64,000 nucleotides of DNA from Adiantum capillus-veneris (GCA_014529385.2 CM043945.1:140160241-140224240); one strand, 5' to 3'; numbered from the stretch's first letter, positions 30,986-42,559 are shown. Numbers and translations: made by a program. Notes: generated by a model from the sequence alone, not told the origin.

Positions 30986-31841
30986 CAAATAGTTTTGGCT
31001 TGCTTTTTCTTTCAGTCATGGGGATCATAGTCCTGGAGACAGACGTGAGAGAGGATACATGTGAAGAAAAACTATTCACATTCTTATATAACGCCCGAGC
31101 TCATCATCGTGCACTAGAACTATCAGGAATGTTCAATGCAGAGTTTTCTATACAGAGGATTATAGATTGCTCCTTTGAGTACCTACAAAACCATTTGCAA
31201 CAGTATGAGGCAGTCACTTGTGACAATTCCATGTCAGTTGATGGCATGAGATATGTGCACCCTGCCGACCTTGACCCTGACAAGAGTGCTTCAAGGAGAC
31301 TGAATTGCTGTCTTGAAAAGTGTCCCTCCAATGCACTGCTTGTACAAGACAGGTGTATGAAGCACTTAGAAAAATGTCGTTGATTGGAATTATACCATGG
31401 GTTTGTCTGTTACTTATACTTGCAGACGGATGGCGAGTCAGAGACTTCACAGTCAACAACTTTTGGTAGTTGTCCATTGGCGCCGGAGGAAGAGGTAGAG
31501 GATGTGGAGGTGCAATTCAATCCAAAAGAAGAGCGGGAAGAGGTACTAAGGGAAACATTTGATGCGGGCTTAACTCTTGTTTCTCTTGCGGATGCAGCAA
31601 TAAGGTGTAGGCAAGAAATCCCAAGTATGGAAGCTACTTTTCCTCTCAATTGTGCTCCAAGATTTGCTATGGCGAGTGACACCCACTATATTCTGCTCAC
31701 AGATATCATGCATGAGCTCAAAATACAGGAGGACTACTCCCTAGCGGCCATTGCAAATTTTTGTGAGGCAGACATGGGGTTTGTGGACGATGATGGAGTG
31801 GACCAATATCTTATTGCTGACATAGCTGTCCGCGACTCATG

Positions 31842-32085
31842 CACTACAAGAGGTTGTGTGCTCTTGTGACGCTGTTAGGGACGAAAATACACTGGGTTTT
31901 TATAACCCCCGGCGTCGCTAAAACCGTTGCTACGAGCGTCGCTACAAGAGAGTCGCTATAGGCGTCGCTAAATGTGTCGCTATATAGAGACGCTCATAGC
32001 GACGTTTACACAGAAGACTATAGCGACGCTACAGAGCCATAAATAGCGACGGTTATAGCGACGCCCGAGAGAATTTTTTTTTGGT
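31842..32085. repeat. CACTA left subterminal repeats
   Basis: At least eight copies of GCGTCGCTA or its complement TAGCGACG occur in both orientations behind the CACTACAAGAGG end. In En/Spm such motifs bind the TNPA protein. Confidence 0.8.
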
Positions 32086-32446
32086 GACAGGGCATTGAAT
32101 GCCCTGCCACCCATCAACCATAATGTACTTGATTCACTTTTTTAAAAAAGTGCAAGGGTAGATAATAGACCCAAAATAGTCACCCACAAGACGCATTGTT
32201 TGCAAAATTGACAAGCGTAAAATTGACAATTGTACACATCATAGGCAAAATGAATTGATTGGCAAATGTAATAATGACAATTGTACAACATCATACGCAG
32301 AAAGAATTGATTGGCAAAAGGAACTGCGGTGACAAATGTAATAATATACATGGTTCAAAAAGACGTATAAAATCCGTCTCATGATACATAAGCTATGAGA
32401 AACCCTAAACTAATGCTATCTAGCTACGGCTAAACTGACGTCGTCT

Positions 32447-33754
32447 AGTCAGACGTCTCATCGTGTCCAAGCGGCTTATCTGTCGGATTCTGCCAAAAAA
32501 GACAATAAGACAGCTTTCAGTAAGTATAAACATATAACGACATTTATAAAACAATACAAAAAATAGAAAAGAGTAAACCCTAATACTAACCATGCCGCCG
32601 CGAGAACTGAGAATATCCATCAGGGCGTTTTAGCCCTTCCTGCCTGCGTACTCGCGCTCGTACGATGTGGGATCACGTCCTCTCATCGACCACTGTCAAA
32701 ACATACAAAGATTTCATTATGTTAGAATTAAAAAACTCATAAACCCTAAACTATCGAACATAAAGAGCAATGCGAAAACACTTACAAAATCGGCCTCAAA
32801 TGATGCCCATCCACCGCTCCCCAAGTGGTGCGAGCTCCCTGCCTCTACTCGCGCTCTCGCTGCATCCTTTTGTTGCTTCCACTTGTCGGGATTCTTGCGC
32901 GCTGCTTTCTTCGCATTCTTCCAATCTTCTTTAGCCAGCCAATCTAGCCTGTTCCACCCATTCTTGATTGCTTTTTGCACTTCGGAAAGATTGTGTTTGC
33001 AGTATTCGCGCATTCGAATCTTCATCAGGTCTTCATTGAAGCGCTGATCCCGTGCTGGAACGGGAAACTCATCATGAAGTATGCTGATGACTCTGTTTTA
33101 TAAATCACTTGGTACTTCACTCCATTTTTTTAGTATGTAGTGTCTAAACAGCTGAGAGCAAAGACCACGCATGCGCGAGATCACCTTCTTGCCGTCATCA
33201 TCCATGATGATGCCACCGCTAAAGTCGACGGAGTAAGGCAAGCCCTCTGGCCGGTGACGCGTGAACCTGGGTGTCCCGGCAGGGGTCTCTAGCGGCGTGT
33301 CGATGGGGGTACGGACGTCAGGTGTCTCCATCGGCGTCTGGGCCCCAAAGCGAGGAGTGTCGAGTGGGGTGGCTCCTGGCAGAGTAGGTAGAGGTGTGTA
33401 GCTGCTAGGAACAGTCAGCCACGCAAAACCTGGCGTAGATGGCAATGTTGTGGCTGGTGTGGGGGCGGGCAAAGAAGGGGAGGGTAAAGAGCCTCGTCGA
33501 ACACGAGGCGGTGTGGAGGCATCGGCGGTGGAATCCCCACAACAACCGCCACCGCCACCACTAGAGCGCCGGTGTCTAGACGAGTGTGAAGATCGTCTCG
33601 TCGACGCCGAACCTTCGGAGCGCGCCGAATGCTCCGAAAGAGAGGGAGATGCGGATGGAGTAGGAACGCGCGATGATGCGCCAGAGCGATGACGCTCCAC
33701 GTACCACTGTCTCTGCTGCGGTGACAAAGAAGAAAGAAATTCCTCATCATCCAT
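32447..33754 (-). pseudogene. TNPA-like CACTA protein, exons
   Basis: Exon 1 starts at the Met at 33754 and ends near 32786 (donor GTAAG). It has a Ser/Thr-Pro-rich first half (TPMETPDVRTPIDTPLETP) and a helical second half (RMREYCKH; WLAKEDWKNAKKAARKNP) typical of plant En/Spm Transposase_24 proteins. A TAA interrupts it at 33101-33103, after EVPSDL. Shorter exons follow at about 32692-32593 and 32492-32447. The second CACTA copy lacks this stop. Confidence 0.75.
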
Positions 33755-34029
33755 ACCTGCATTAAACACACGAATATTTAAACTTAATATTGAATGAATA
33801 GAGTAGACAATGACGCAAAGACCATTAAATACAATGACGTAATGACGCATATAAATACAATGACGCAATGAATTGAGTGATAGAAGAGGCAAGTCGAAAA
33901 CTTAGAATTTTCAATCAAAAGATGTGAGCGCGAGTAGAAAAGAGAGTTATACACCATGGAAGGTACTTAGAGAGCCAGAGCTTTTACAACACGGAGCAAA
34001 ATTGTTCAAATACAATATTTGTGGCTTTA

Positions 34030-34785
34030 AGAGATCTCTCTCTCATCCTCGCATAACTCAGCATAACTTCCTATATCTATATAGAGCTCTCCGTTTAAAC
34101 ACATATCCTCTGTTTCATTTTGTAGCTCCTCTGCATGCACCCCATATAGAGTAGTAGCATCTTGATGCTCGTCTGGCACCACCGCAGCGGCTTCTGATTG
34201 AGCATCTTCTCTGATCTCCTCCATTGATGCCGTTGTGATTGGCACATGGTAGCCTTCATACGTCCTTGCACTACGAGGGGCTACCTCTATTACGTACCAC
34301 CAGTTTGATGTAGACTTTGTAGGATGAAATATTACCTGCCAGAGCCACATAACTTACATGAGAGCTTTCAAGCACATAACTTGTAAAAGGGGGATGTTAA
34401 CTATTTACATACTTACTTGTTCACAATGCTCTGGTAGTACGAAAGTGTCTCTTAGGTCAGTCCATTTCTTAGTAGAATCCACCTCAAGAAAACCAGACTC
34501 TCCTCTACGCACAGTAGCGTTGCGACCCTCCATGATTATCTTGAACCATTGCACGTCGAACAAGTCGACAAAAAAGCCTCTGTAATCGATCCTCAAAATC
34601 TCTTGCAGCGTGCCAAAGTAAGTAAGTTCCGCCACCACAGGATCTGCATCAGAGGAACGTCATCGACTAGACTGTTTAAATTTTGCCATGATTCCACAAT
34701 CTTGAGTAAAACGCTTTTTGTCGATCCGTTCCACCCTAAAATGTCGACCTTTACACCATGCTGCTGTGTATGACTTATACTACAA
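34030..34785 (-). pseudogene. TNPD C-terminal exons (DUF4216-like)
   Basis: The first part (about 34785-34424) has VVAELTYFGTLQEILRIDY and FVDLFDVQWFKI, the pattern of DUF4216 at the C-terminus of CACTA transposases. The next exon (about 34342-34030) has QVIFHPTKSTSNWWYVIEV followed by an acidic tail. A stop lies near 34663. Copies of both exist at 63096-63803. Confidence 0.7.
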
Positions 34786-35030
34786 CGAACAAAGATTATG
34801 AGTGGCCGTTCAAACGTTTAGAAATAAAGTCACTAGCATGTCGTACATTGCAAACTTACCTTGGTCGTGCAACCCCGAGAGTACTCCCACTCTTCCTCAG
34901 TCACTTCGTCACCGCATTGTTGTGCGCTTTTCAATTGGTTGTACAACCATCTTAAGCTCATGAAGGTTGGTAGGCTCTCCAGACCCGTCGGATAGTGCAT
35001 CGGTGGTCGTCTTCCCCATCTCCACTCGAT

Positions 35031-35945
35031 TCATGCCCTTTGTTGCTCTTGCTTTGCATCCTCATATTGTGAAATCCACTTTTGCATCACTGGATTGTGA
35101 AGCATGCAAAATCGGTGGAGATCTACTTGATATCTTTCGGAATCACATTTCGGACACTTCTCCATGTCTATGTATTCCCCTCTGAAAAGAATGCACTCAT
35201 TAGGACAAGCGTGGATAGAATTGTAATCCATCCCCAAGTTTTGCAAAATCTTTCTTGCTTCATCTCGAGAATCTGGCATCACATTGTCAGCTGGTAGTAT
35301 GTGCTCTTTAAGCAATCTACACAACATAAAAATACGATAGAGTCGTGTAAAAATCTATAAGATCATTATACATTTAGAGTTTTATTAAAGTAAACTAATT
35401 GTAATAGATCACCTGAAAAGCGCTGTGACGCTAGTGTCACTCCATCCAAACTTTGCCTGCATGTTGAGAAGAACCAGGAGTGCTTTCAATCTAGACATAC
35501 GTGCTCCATTATACAATGGCGTATCGGCTTCACTTTTCATATCATCATAGATAAGCCTTTCTGAATCCATGATCGTCTCGATCATTTCATCAATATCGGG
35601 CTCAAACATTGCCTCGTTGGGAATGTGCTCTGCATGATCATCCCCCAAGCTGTCAGAGGCTACATCTTGTGGCCTCACATATGCTGCTTGACCAAAGCGC
35701 CTGCGAACACGTCTATTGGGTTGCAAGATTGCTGCTTGTTGGCCAGCGTCAAAGTCCGACGAGTTATAATTGGCAACAACTCGATCTATAATAGATGGAT
35801 CGAACTCGCCAAATTCGCGAACGTGCTGCAAAGAAACACGTCTTGTCCGTCGCACAGCATGCTTGCATTGATTACAAGGACATAAGACCCTCGTTGAGAG
35901 ATAGGTGTTTCGGTTGGACGGTCCCACATCCTCGTCACTACTCAT
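35031..35945 (-). pseudogene. TNPD N-terminal exons
   Basis: Exon 35945-35409 has CPCNQCKHAVRRTRRVSLQH, the transposase-associated N-terminal pattern, then an acidic stretch. Exon 35327-35031 has LPDSR-like spacing and IHACPNECILFRGEY plus CPKCDSERY, the zinc-binding start of the Transposase_21 region. The frame stops at 35031 and the DDE catalytic part is absent. Confidence 0.75.
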
Positions 35946-36007
35946 AATGAGGATAGAAATCTTATAACATGGATAACAAATTCAATATTCTATTGGCATT
36001 CTTCGTC

Positions 36008-36010
<3 letters not shown>

Positions 36011-36101
<91 letters not shown>
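36011..36101. repeat. (TC)n microsatellite
   Basis: About 90 bases of uninterrupted TC units in the CACTA element. Confidence 0.98.
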
Positions 36102-36103
<2 letters not shown>

Positions 36104-36533
36104 CTCACATTCTCTAGTCATGTCCAATCCCCGCACACCTCGGTCTAGAGGTGCACGGAGATCAGAACCACCGGGTTATAATCTCGTCTTTATTGGTCAA
36201 TACCTATATTTGTGGGTACAAGAAATCTACAGACCCACGTCTACATGATACTGCATGTAGTGGACAAAACCCCTTTGCCTCTTCTCTAGCTGTAGCACTT
36301 CACAACATCTTAACATCTTTTCACAGTAGATCTTTTCACTGTTCGTCTAACTCTAAACCCTAAACCGTAAGTAATTCTTGCGTGGACTCGATCTAACGTA
36401 AATAAGCGTAAATCTAAATAAACGTAAATCTAACTAAAAATAAACCTAAATCTAATTTAACGTAAGTCCACATCTAACCTAATCTTTAACGTCTTTTGGG
36501 ATAGTTTCCTACGACGTTAAAACTCTCTTCTTC

Positions 36534-36535
<2 letters not shown>

Positions 36536-36569
<34 letters not shown>

Positions 36570-36587
36570 CTGTGTGTGTGTGTGTGT

Positions 36588-36628
<41 letters not shown>
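36536..36628. repeat. (TG)n microsatellite
   Basis: About 90 bases of TG units with two small interruptions. Confidence 0.98.
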
Positions 36629-36633
<5 letters not shown>

Positions 36634-37530
36634 AAACCTAAATAAACCTAAGTCTAATCTAATATAACATAAATCGAAATCTAACGTAAATTATGTTATA
36701 TTAAAAACAAAGAACTAAACTAACAGGGATTATAAGAACCTTAAAACTGATTTAACACATAATTTTTCACATAACTCGGCAAGAGTTGGCATTCTCATCA
36801 CTAAAGATGTGAGAGTTAACTTTCGGCGGTGACGCTGCCTCATCTCCATCCACATCTGATGACAGCAATTGGCCCTTTAGACCGTTCTTGCTCTTGTTAC
36901 TAACTTTGAAGTTGTTGTTGAATGACTAGAGGTTGTCTAGATGGTCATTGTGTCGGGGATGTAGTGACTCTTGCCGCCCTGAAGATCCACCTTCTTCCCT
37001 ATCTTCTGAAGACATTTCACTAGTACTTTTGGATCGACGGAGCCCACCATGAGTGAAGGCAGCAATACCCTATATTTCATTGAGGGCTTTCTTCACCCTC
37101 TTCATGCAGGCATCGCAGTCTATGGAGACCTAAATCTAATCTAATATAACGTAAATCTAAATCTAGCGTAAATAAACGTAAATGTAATTAAAAATAAACC
37201 TAAATCTAATATAATTTAACTTAAATAAACCTAAATCTAATTTAGCGTAAGTCTACATCTAACCTAATCTTTAACGTCTTTTAGGATAGTTTCCTACGAC
37301 GTTATAACTCTCTTCTTCTTGTGTGTGTGCGCGTGTGTGGATGTGTGTGCCAATAAAAAGAGATAAATGGTATAACCTTTCTATCACCCATGCCAAGTAT
37401 GATAGATTGATTATGCCATTTCCCTCTTGAATAATAGGTCTTGAGTTCAACTCCTCGTCGGCTAGATCTTTAGGTCTTTTAATTTTAATTAGTTTCCTAC
37501 GACGTTAAATTAGTTTCTCTCTCTTTCTCT
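36629..37530. other. CACTA internal non-coding DNA with repeated CTAAATCTAA-like units
   Basis: Degenerate copies of AAACCTAAATCTAATCTAA and of the sequence TCTTTAACGTCTTTTGGGATAG (twice, near 36483 and 37269) indicate an old duplication of about 790 bp. I see no gene. Confidence 0.5.
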
Positions 37531-37716
37531 CTCAATGTGTGTGCGTTTTTTTGGATCATATGCATGTTTTCTCTCTCTTTTCCTCTCTCAATGTGTGCGT
37601 TTTTTGTTTATGTATGTTCTCTCTCTTTTCCTCTCTCAATGCGTGCGTTTTTTGTTTATGCATGCTCTCTCTCTCTTTTCCTCTCTCAATGTGTGTGTGC
37701 ATTCTTTGTTTATGTT

Positions 37717-37766
<50 letters not shown>

Positions 37767-37783
37767 AACACTATGTGTGTGTA

Positions 37784-37820
<37 letters not shown>

Positions 37821-37927
37821 AAGAGGGAAAGGGAACATGAGAGTGAGGAGAGGGAAGGAGCATACCTGGCTCTCCTTCCTCTCCTCGTGTGTGTGTGTGT
37901 TTGTGTGTTTGTGTGTGTGTGGAGAAG

Positions 37928-37967
<40 letters not shown>

Positions 37968-37972
37968 CGTTA
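37515..37972. repeat. Compound microsatellite block
   Basis: Three to four copies of TTTTCCTCTCTCAATG(T/C)GTG with TC, TG and GA runs. The long low-complexity frames here are artefacts of the repeats. Confidence 0.9.
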
Positions 37973-38044
37973 CCTGGTCCTTGCTTGAGGGCGCCGAAAA
38001 ACTCAGATCGGAGATCTGAGTTTTTGGGCGCGCTCTGTTATTTT

Positions 38045-38175
38045 TTTAGCCCAGTCGGCGTCGCTATGAGCATCGCAAATTTCCAAAGAAATTTGCGACG
38101 CTCATAGCGACGCCGGGATTGTTTTTTTGAGCGTCGTTGTGTGAGCGTCGCTAATATGAATAGCCTCTTGTAGTG
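38045..38175. repeat. CACTA right subterminal repeats and end
   Basis: GCGTCGCTA units in both orientations include an inverted pair (GGCGTCGCTATGAGC and GCTCATAGCGACGCC around 38056-38115). They lead to the terminal CCTCTTGTAGTG at 38175. Confidence 0.8.
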
Positions 38176-39083
38176 ACAGTTCACTTCAGGGTCGCAACTG
38201 ATTAAAGATACGTTCATTGAGGCGAAGTTCGGAGAGGCCAATTTGCCAACAGATGAGCAGTTTGAATTGAACAAAACAACTTGGCTTGGAAAACATGGGT
38301 AGACACGTGGCACCCAAAAATCATGTAATGAATAGTCAGTCTATTCACTTGTGGGGGAGGTCGATGCTAGAAATGGACGAGAATGAGATGGTAACTTTTG
38401 TCGAGCATTCAGATGGTATTAGAGATGTCCGAGTGATAAAATATCATGAACATTTTTTTTTTGGTGCCAAGTGCTAGTGTATGACAATAGTTTCCTTAGA
38501 AGAGCGGGAGGCTCACGCCAAGGGATTGTCATTGGAGTCCAAGCAAGGATGTGGCGTTGTCTCACTACATCGGGCGTTTCAACCACAAAAAGGTTTGTAG
38601 AAACAATTCAAGTACTTGACAATTGGACTCATCTCACTTACGGCCCATAAATTCATTGCAATTATTATGTAGATCATAATATACCACAAGGAATATTCCG
38701 ATGACAATGCAAAGTTCCCTCTGTTTGCAATGAAAGCAATTACAAGATTGTGTGGTGGGCACCCCCTCCCACTAAACACAGAAAGAGTAATTATGATTGA
38801 AAAACAGTTTGCTCTACGTGTATTTGGCATTGGGTATGGGTGCCAGGCACTCAGAGCCCCCTATTTCATGTCCTACACTGCTCAGGCTCTGGCTGCAGGG
38901 GTTGAAGACCCAGAAAGCTTAGATCCATACAATAAGCGGCTATTTTTGAGGGAAAGAAGACCCATGATGCCCGTAGGGATGCTGCCATCAACAGAGGAAC
39001 GAGCTCGTCTACAGAGCTTGCACATCGAAGAGGTACAAAGTGAGGAGGAAGGAGGTGCATCAAAGAGGATAAAAATGATGGGC

Positions 39084-41799
39084 TCAGGTCCATCTTCTCC
39101 CGCTCCTGACTCGTGATCGGTGCCACCTCGCATGGCGCTCCGCTGCATTTGAAGCTCCCCAAGCCATCTGTTTCTTCTCTTTGCGGATGTGTTGTAAAGA
39201 CCGTGTAATTTCTGAATTCTTAAGAAGTTCCTTCTGCCTTGCTCTATTAATTAGTCGTCTATAAGTCCATTGGTGTAACTCTAATAGGCTATTGGCCTTT
39301 TCTTTTCCTCCCCCATGTCGAGTGTGCTTAAAATAACCTGTTCTTGCCATGTAGTGGGTTTTTTCCATGCCTTGTGTGGACCATATTGATAGTGAGCCGT
39401 ATGTCTTGGCAAAATATGGACCATGGTTGAACAGTATGTGTTGCATTGAAATAAAACAAAATGGTCATTTGAGTACAATTTAAAATTTTGTTTTGTATAC
39501 GTAGAATGCCAACCTACCATGTAATGTGTGATATGTTGCCCACCCCACCCTGTAAGGTAATCCTTTTTCCAATCCAGCAAGGCTGCTTGAAATGATGTGA
39601 GCTTACTTTGGTCCCAAGAATGTTGCTCAAGGTAGTGGAAAATTTTATCTAGTGATTTCCACACGTTCGCCTTGTGATTTTGGATTGCCCCACCACCAGC
39701 ATTGTCTTTAACCACTTTATGTAACTGTTTCCATTTGTTGAGCAGGATTCTCCTTTCTTCTCTATCTGAATCTTTGAGGCTAAACCCAAGAAACCTTCTT
39801 GCCTTCACTCCGCCTATCGATGCTTTCCTCGGTACCTTGTACCGACTTTGAGACATCTTAGGGTCCTCTTCGATTTTGACATTGCCTCCATGCAAACCAA
39901 TGTCTGAGAGCAATCCCTCTAATGCTTTGATCACTCTTTTCGACTCACTCTCTGGCTTTAATGTCCATGCAAAACATATGTACAAATGAACCACCTTTTC
40001 AATTATTCGACAGAGTGCATGAAGTGTACAGATGTGAACTCTACTCAGAGTAATATCAAGCACTAGTTTAAAAGTTTTATCTTGAAGATGTCTGTTGGGA
40101 TCTCTAATCCATTGCACACTCTCAAGTGATTGTGCATCAACCATGCAATATAAGCATGGATTTGCCACAGTTGCTCCGTGTGTTATATTGTACATACACT
40201 TAAGAGTCTTTAAGTCACCTTCCATGTGCCATTCCATTGTGTAGTCACCAAATCCTTCCACTGAAATAACGGCTCCGTTGCTTTGTTCACTGATGATAGA
40301 AGGAATTGGGGTTTGACTAAAAACCCAATCGAGGATTTCAAAATTTTCCTTATCAACCTGCAGTGAAAAATGAAAACACAAAATCAACAATCAAATAATC
40401 AATATTTTTGTTATCAAAGATTGAATGAAGTATACCTGAAATGATCCTAGAGATAGAATGTTGTTTTTTGATTGCACGCTGAAGTATCGTGGATCCTCTT
40501 TCGTTATTGATGGATCCAGAGCTCTGTTCATGAGGGTAATGGTGACTCTCTCCAACTTCTTGTTCTTCAAGACCTCGCACTCGTCGAGCTTCAAAACAAA
40601 CTTGAGAACCCCACCGTACTCGTCTCGACTGATGTCAAAGAAGTGAACTGCATACCTTTGCAATGCTTCAAGATCAACGAAGAGGTTGTTGTGCTCGTTA
40701 AACTGTACCTCTCTGCCGCCCTTGCCTAAGAACGTTGCTTCAATATGGAATGGTGACCCAAGTTTCTCAAACACATCATCGTTTACGTGCTGGCGAGCAG
40801 CCTTTACATGTGATGGCTTTGGCAGCAATGATCCTCTCTGTAGTTTATTTTGAGATTTTTTAGCTAATGCTTTGAAGAGTGCCCTGTATCCCATCTGCGA
40901 GATGCCACTCTCATCAAGTATTGCTTGCACTTCCATTGGTTTCAGCTGATTCTCATTCATGAAGGAGGTAAGTAGCCTCCCTTTCAACTTACGAAATTTT
41001 TTCTGAGTTATCATCTCTTCAACTACTTCTTTTGGAACTAGACCGCTGTAATGCACTCCGGCATTGAAGCCTGCACCGTTCGAGTTTGGATGCAGTAAAG
41101 ACCTGCCAAAAAATCACAATGCGTTATGATCATGTATAGGAAAGTAAGTGTATCCACTTCTTAATGAAGCACATTGAAGAAACAAACTTCGAGGTACCTT
41201 AAAACTCGTATTCGTTTTTTTAGGCCACCACTACCAACCTTCATGTTCTTAAGGTTGCACAGATCTCGTTTTCTTTTCCGACTACCAAGCACGGTGTCTT
41301 TCTCTCGCAAACTTGTGATCTTCTTCTCAAGGCCTTGGATTGTCTCTTTTTTTGATGAAATCTTTTGAGAGCATGGTTCATTAAGTTTCTTCAGCTGCAT
41401 GTTCTCCATTGCCAGGAAGTTTCTTTTCCTTTCCGCATTCAATCCTCTCATTTCCAAATGTTCGGTGTATCCCAATAGCCCATCCTTGCCATCGCCTGTG
41501 AAATGTATGAGGTTAGTGATATTAGCAAAGGGAGGTGGCGCATTTGTCGTAGGATCCTTTGGATAAATAGACCCATCAGTCCACAAATCCAAATGATGTT
41601 CCTTGTTTATCCTTCTAAGTTCTTTCTCCTGTTGAGATAAGAAAGACTCCCTCCTACATTTCTGCAACGGTGCGTACTCTTGCAATACATCAACATGAAG
41701 ATGATGTGTGTTCTTTCTTTGGGTAAGTGTTAAAGATGAAGGGGCCGAGGATTGTAAGTTCAAATTAGTGTTTTCATCATGAAAAGATGCGTTCTCCAT
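39084..41799 (-). CDS. Four-exon gene of unknown family with candidate DDE-like layout
   Basis: Exons are 41799-41198, 41102-40436, 40357-39518 and about 39440-39084. Junctions show GTACC/GCAG, GTATAC/CTGCAG and a GTAGG donor; the last acceptor reads ATGCAA rather than AG. Joined phases are consistent and no stop occurs before 39084. The protein is about 820 residues. The N-terminus has coiled-coil and a basic SRKRKRD cluster. Later motifs are LKLDECEVLKNKKLE, MEGDLKTL followed by PCLYCM, RVHICTLHALCRIIEKVV, and HILFNHGPYFAKTYGSL then STQGMEK and HGGGK. The Asp, Asp plus CxxC, and Glu positions resemble a DDE transposase layout. I infer this by pattern only; the family name is unknown to me. 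Confidence 0.55.
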
Positions 41800-41879
41800 T
41801 CCTAGAGTTAGAAGACGGAGAAATGTCTCAGGTTTTGGGAGGGAAAGCCATATTCTCAAGTTTAGAGTTGATAGAGTTC

Positions 41880-42108
41880 ATGTGGCTTATGTTTCTGGAG
41901 GGAACGCTTGTAAGTTGGCATTTCAAATCATTAGTCATACGGTTAGTTGGATTCCTGACAAGAGAACGAAGGATAAGAATGATAAAGACAACGGCTACCT
42001 ACCAAAGAATGTCATTTTGGCTTTTTGTTGCGCAGAAAAGTATCACATAAAATGCACAAGTTAACATTTTCATTTTCTCTCTCTAAGCTGACATGGCACT
42101 TCTTACAG
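41880..42108. other. Stretch between the four-exon gene and the right TIR
   Basis: The plus strand has an open frame to 42064 (VSGGNACKLAFQIISHTVSW). The minus strand has a short frame with GPCKKCHVSLE and LCILCDTF, a possible CxxC...CxxC zinc site. I cannot tell which, if either, is expressed. Confidence 0.25.
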
Positions 42109-42140
42109 GGCCCAAAAGTGAGTCCAACTTTCTCCTAATG
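42109..42140 (-). repeat. Right terminal inverted repeat
   Basis: The reverse complement of 23164-23195 with a single mismatch. Confidence 0.8.
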
Positions 42141-42558
42141 GTGAATTTGTCTTTGCCAGCAAGTCGTGTTGCCCTAGAAGGAAATGCAAAGCTTCGTTGA
42201 TGATTTCTTTCGTGATATTTACTTTCACCTTCGATCCATCCTTGTCCGTGAGCATTGACTACCCATCATATTGTATCGAGCTCATGAGCTCGTGGGCCCT
42301 CATGTAATCTGTTCCCCATGGCTGTAATCTGAAAAACTGCTCCAAATGCACAACCCGCACTGCCTCTATTACCTCCGGCCTTCGGTGGAGATTCCATATT
42401 TCCATGTCACCATCAGCATCCCTAAACTTCGAGATGAAAATGTGAGCAAGGATTTGAGCTAGTATTTCATCCGAGATGTGAGCCTTTTCATTTGTAGCGA
42501 GCTCATCCACTTCATATGGTGTTGCTGTCCACTACCTTTCTTTCTTTTGGCGAGGCAT
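42141..42558 (-). pseudogene. 5' half of the split unknown gene
   Basis: The frame starts at the ATG at 42558 (MPRQKKER) with a TAG as codon 9. It continues through ATNEKAHISDEILAQILAH and VIEAVRVVHLEQFFRLQPW to a TAG at 42259-42261, then VNITKEIINEALHFLL and DLLAKTNS. It is cut at the right inverted repeat. Joining it to 23163 keeps the frame open into the 3' half. Apart from two stops it is well preserved. Confidence 0.55.
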
Positions 42559-42559
42559 T

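Larger units (their letters stand above)
31842..38175 (-). mobile_element. CACTA (En/Spm) transposon copy 1, non-autonomous
   Basis: The ends are CACTACAAGAGG inverted repeats (31842 and 38175). Both subterminal regions carry repeated GCGTCGCTA units. The genes on the minus strand are a TNPA-like gene (32447-33754) and remnants of TNPD: N-terminal exons (35031-35945) and C-terminal exons (34030-34785). The catalytic core between them is missing. The flanking 3-bp sequences (ATG and ACA) do not match, so the target duplication is lost or mutated. Confidence 0.88.
31018..39115 (+). pseudogene. Unknown gene of the large TIR segment, interrupted by CACTA
   Basis: An exon begins after TTTCTTTCAG near 31016; its Met is at 31018 and it ends near 31380. 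It has a Cys-rich end (CCLEKCPSNALLVQDRC). A second exon from 31428 (acceptor CTTGCAG) is acidic (PEEEVEDVEV) and runs to 31841, where the CACTA element starts. Coding resumes after 38176 (LIKDTFIEAKFGEANLP; HVAPKNHVMNSQSIHLWGRS). The last exon, with acceptor near 38673, encodes ITRLCGGHPLPLNTERV and ends at 39115 with a basic KRIKMM cluster. Reading-frame breaks occur at 38320 and 38474. No domain is recognised. It converges tail to tail with the minus-strand gene ending at 39084. Confidence 0.45.
23164..42140. mobile_element. Candidate 19 kb multigene transposon with terminal inverted repeats
   Basis: The ends are 32-bp inverted repeats with 31/32 identity (23164-23195, 42109-42140), starting CATTAGGAGAAAG. 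The similarity resumes further in at TAGAGAGAG. The segment separates two halves of one reading frame, and removing it leaves the frame open. About 12.6 kb remains once the CACTA insertion is set aside. Cargo includes H3-like, Ulp1-like, candidate DDE-like and at least three unknown genes. I see no target-site duplication. It could instead be a composite bounded by two related inverted fragments. Confidence 0.5.

Noticed and set aside
37535-37988. Overlapping Ser/Leu-rich frames in the compound microsatellite
   Set aside because: They are repeat artefacts, open in three frames at once.
23164-42140. Maverick/Polinton identity for the large segment
   Set aside because: No protein-primed DNA polymerase, retroviral-type integrase, packaging ATPase or capsid gene is visible. 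A cysteine protease alone is not enough.
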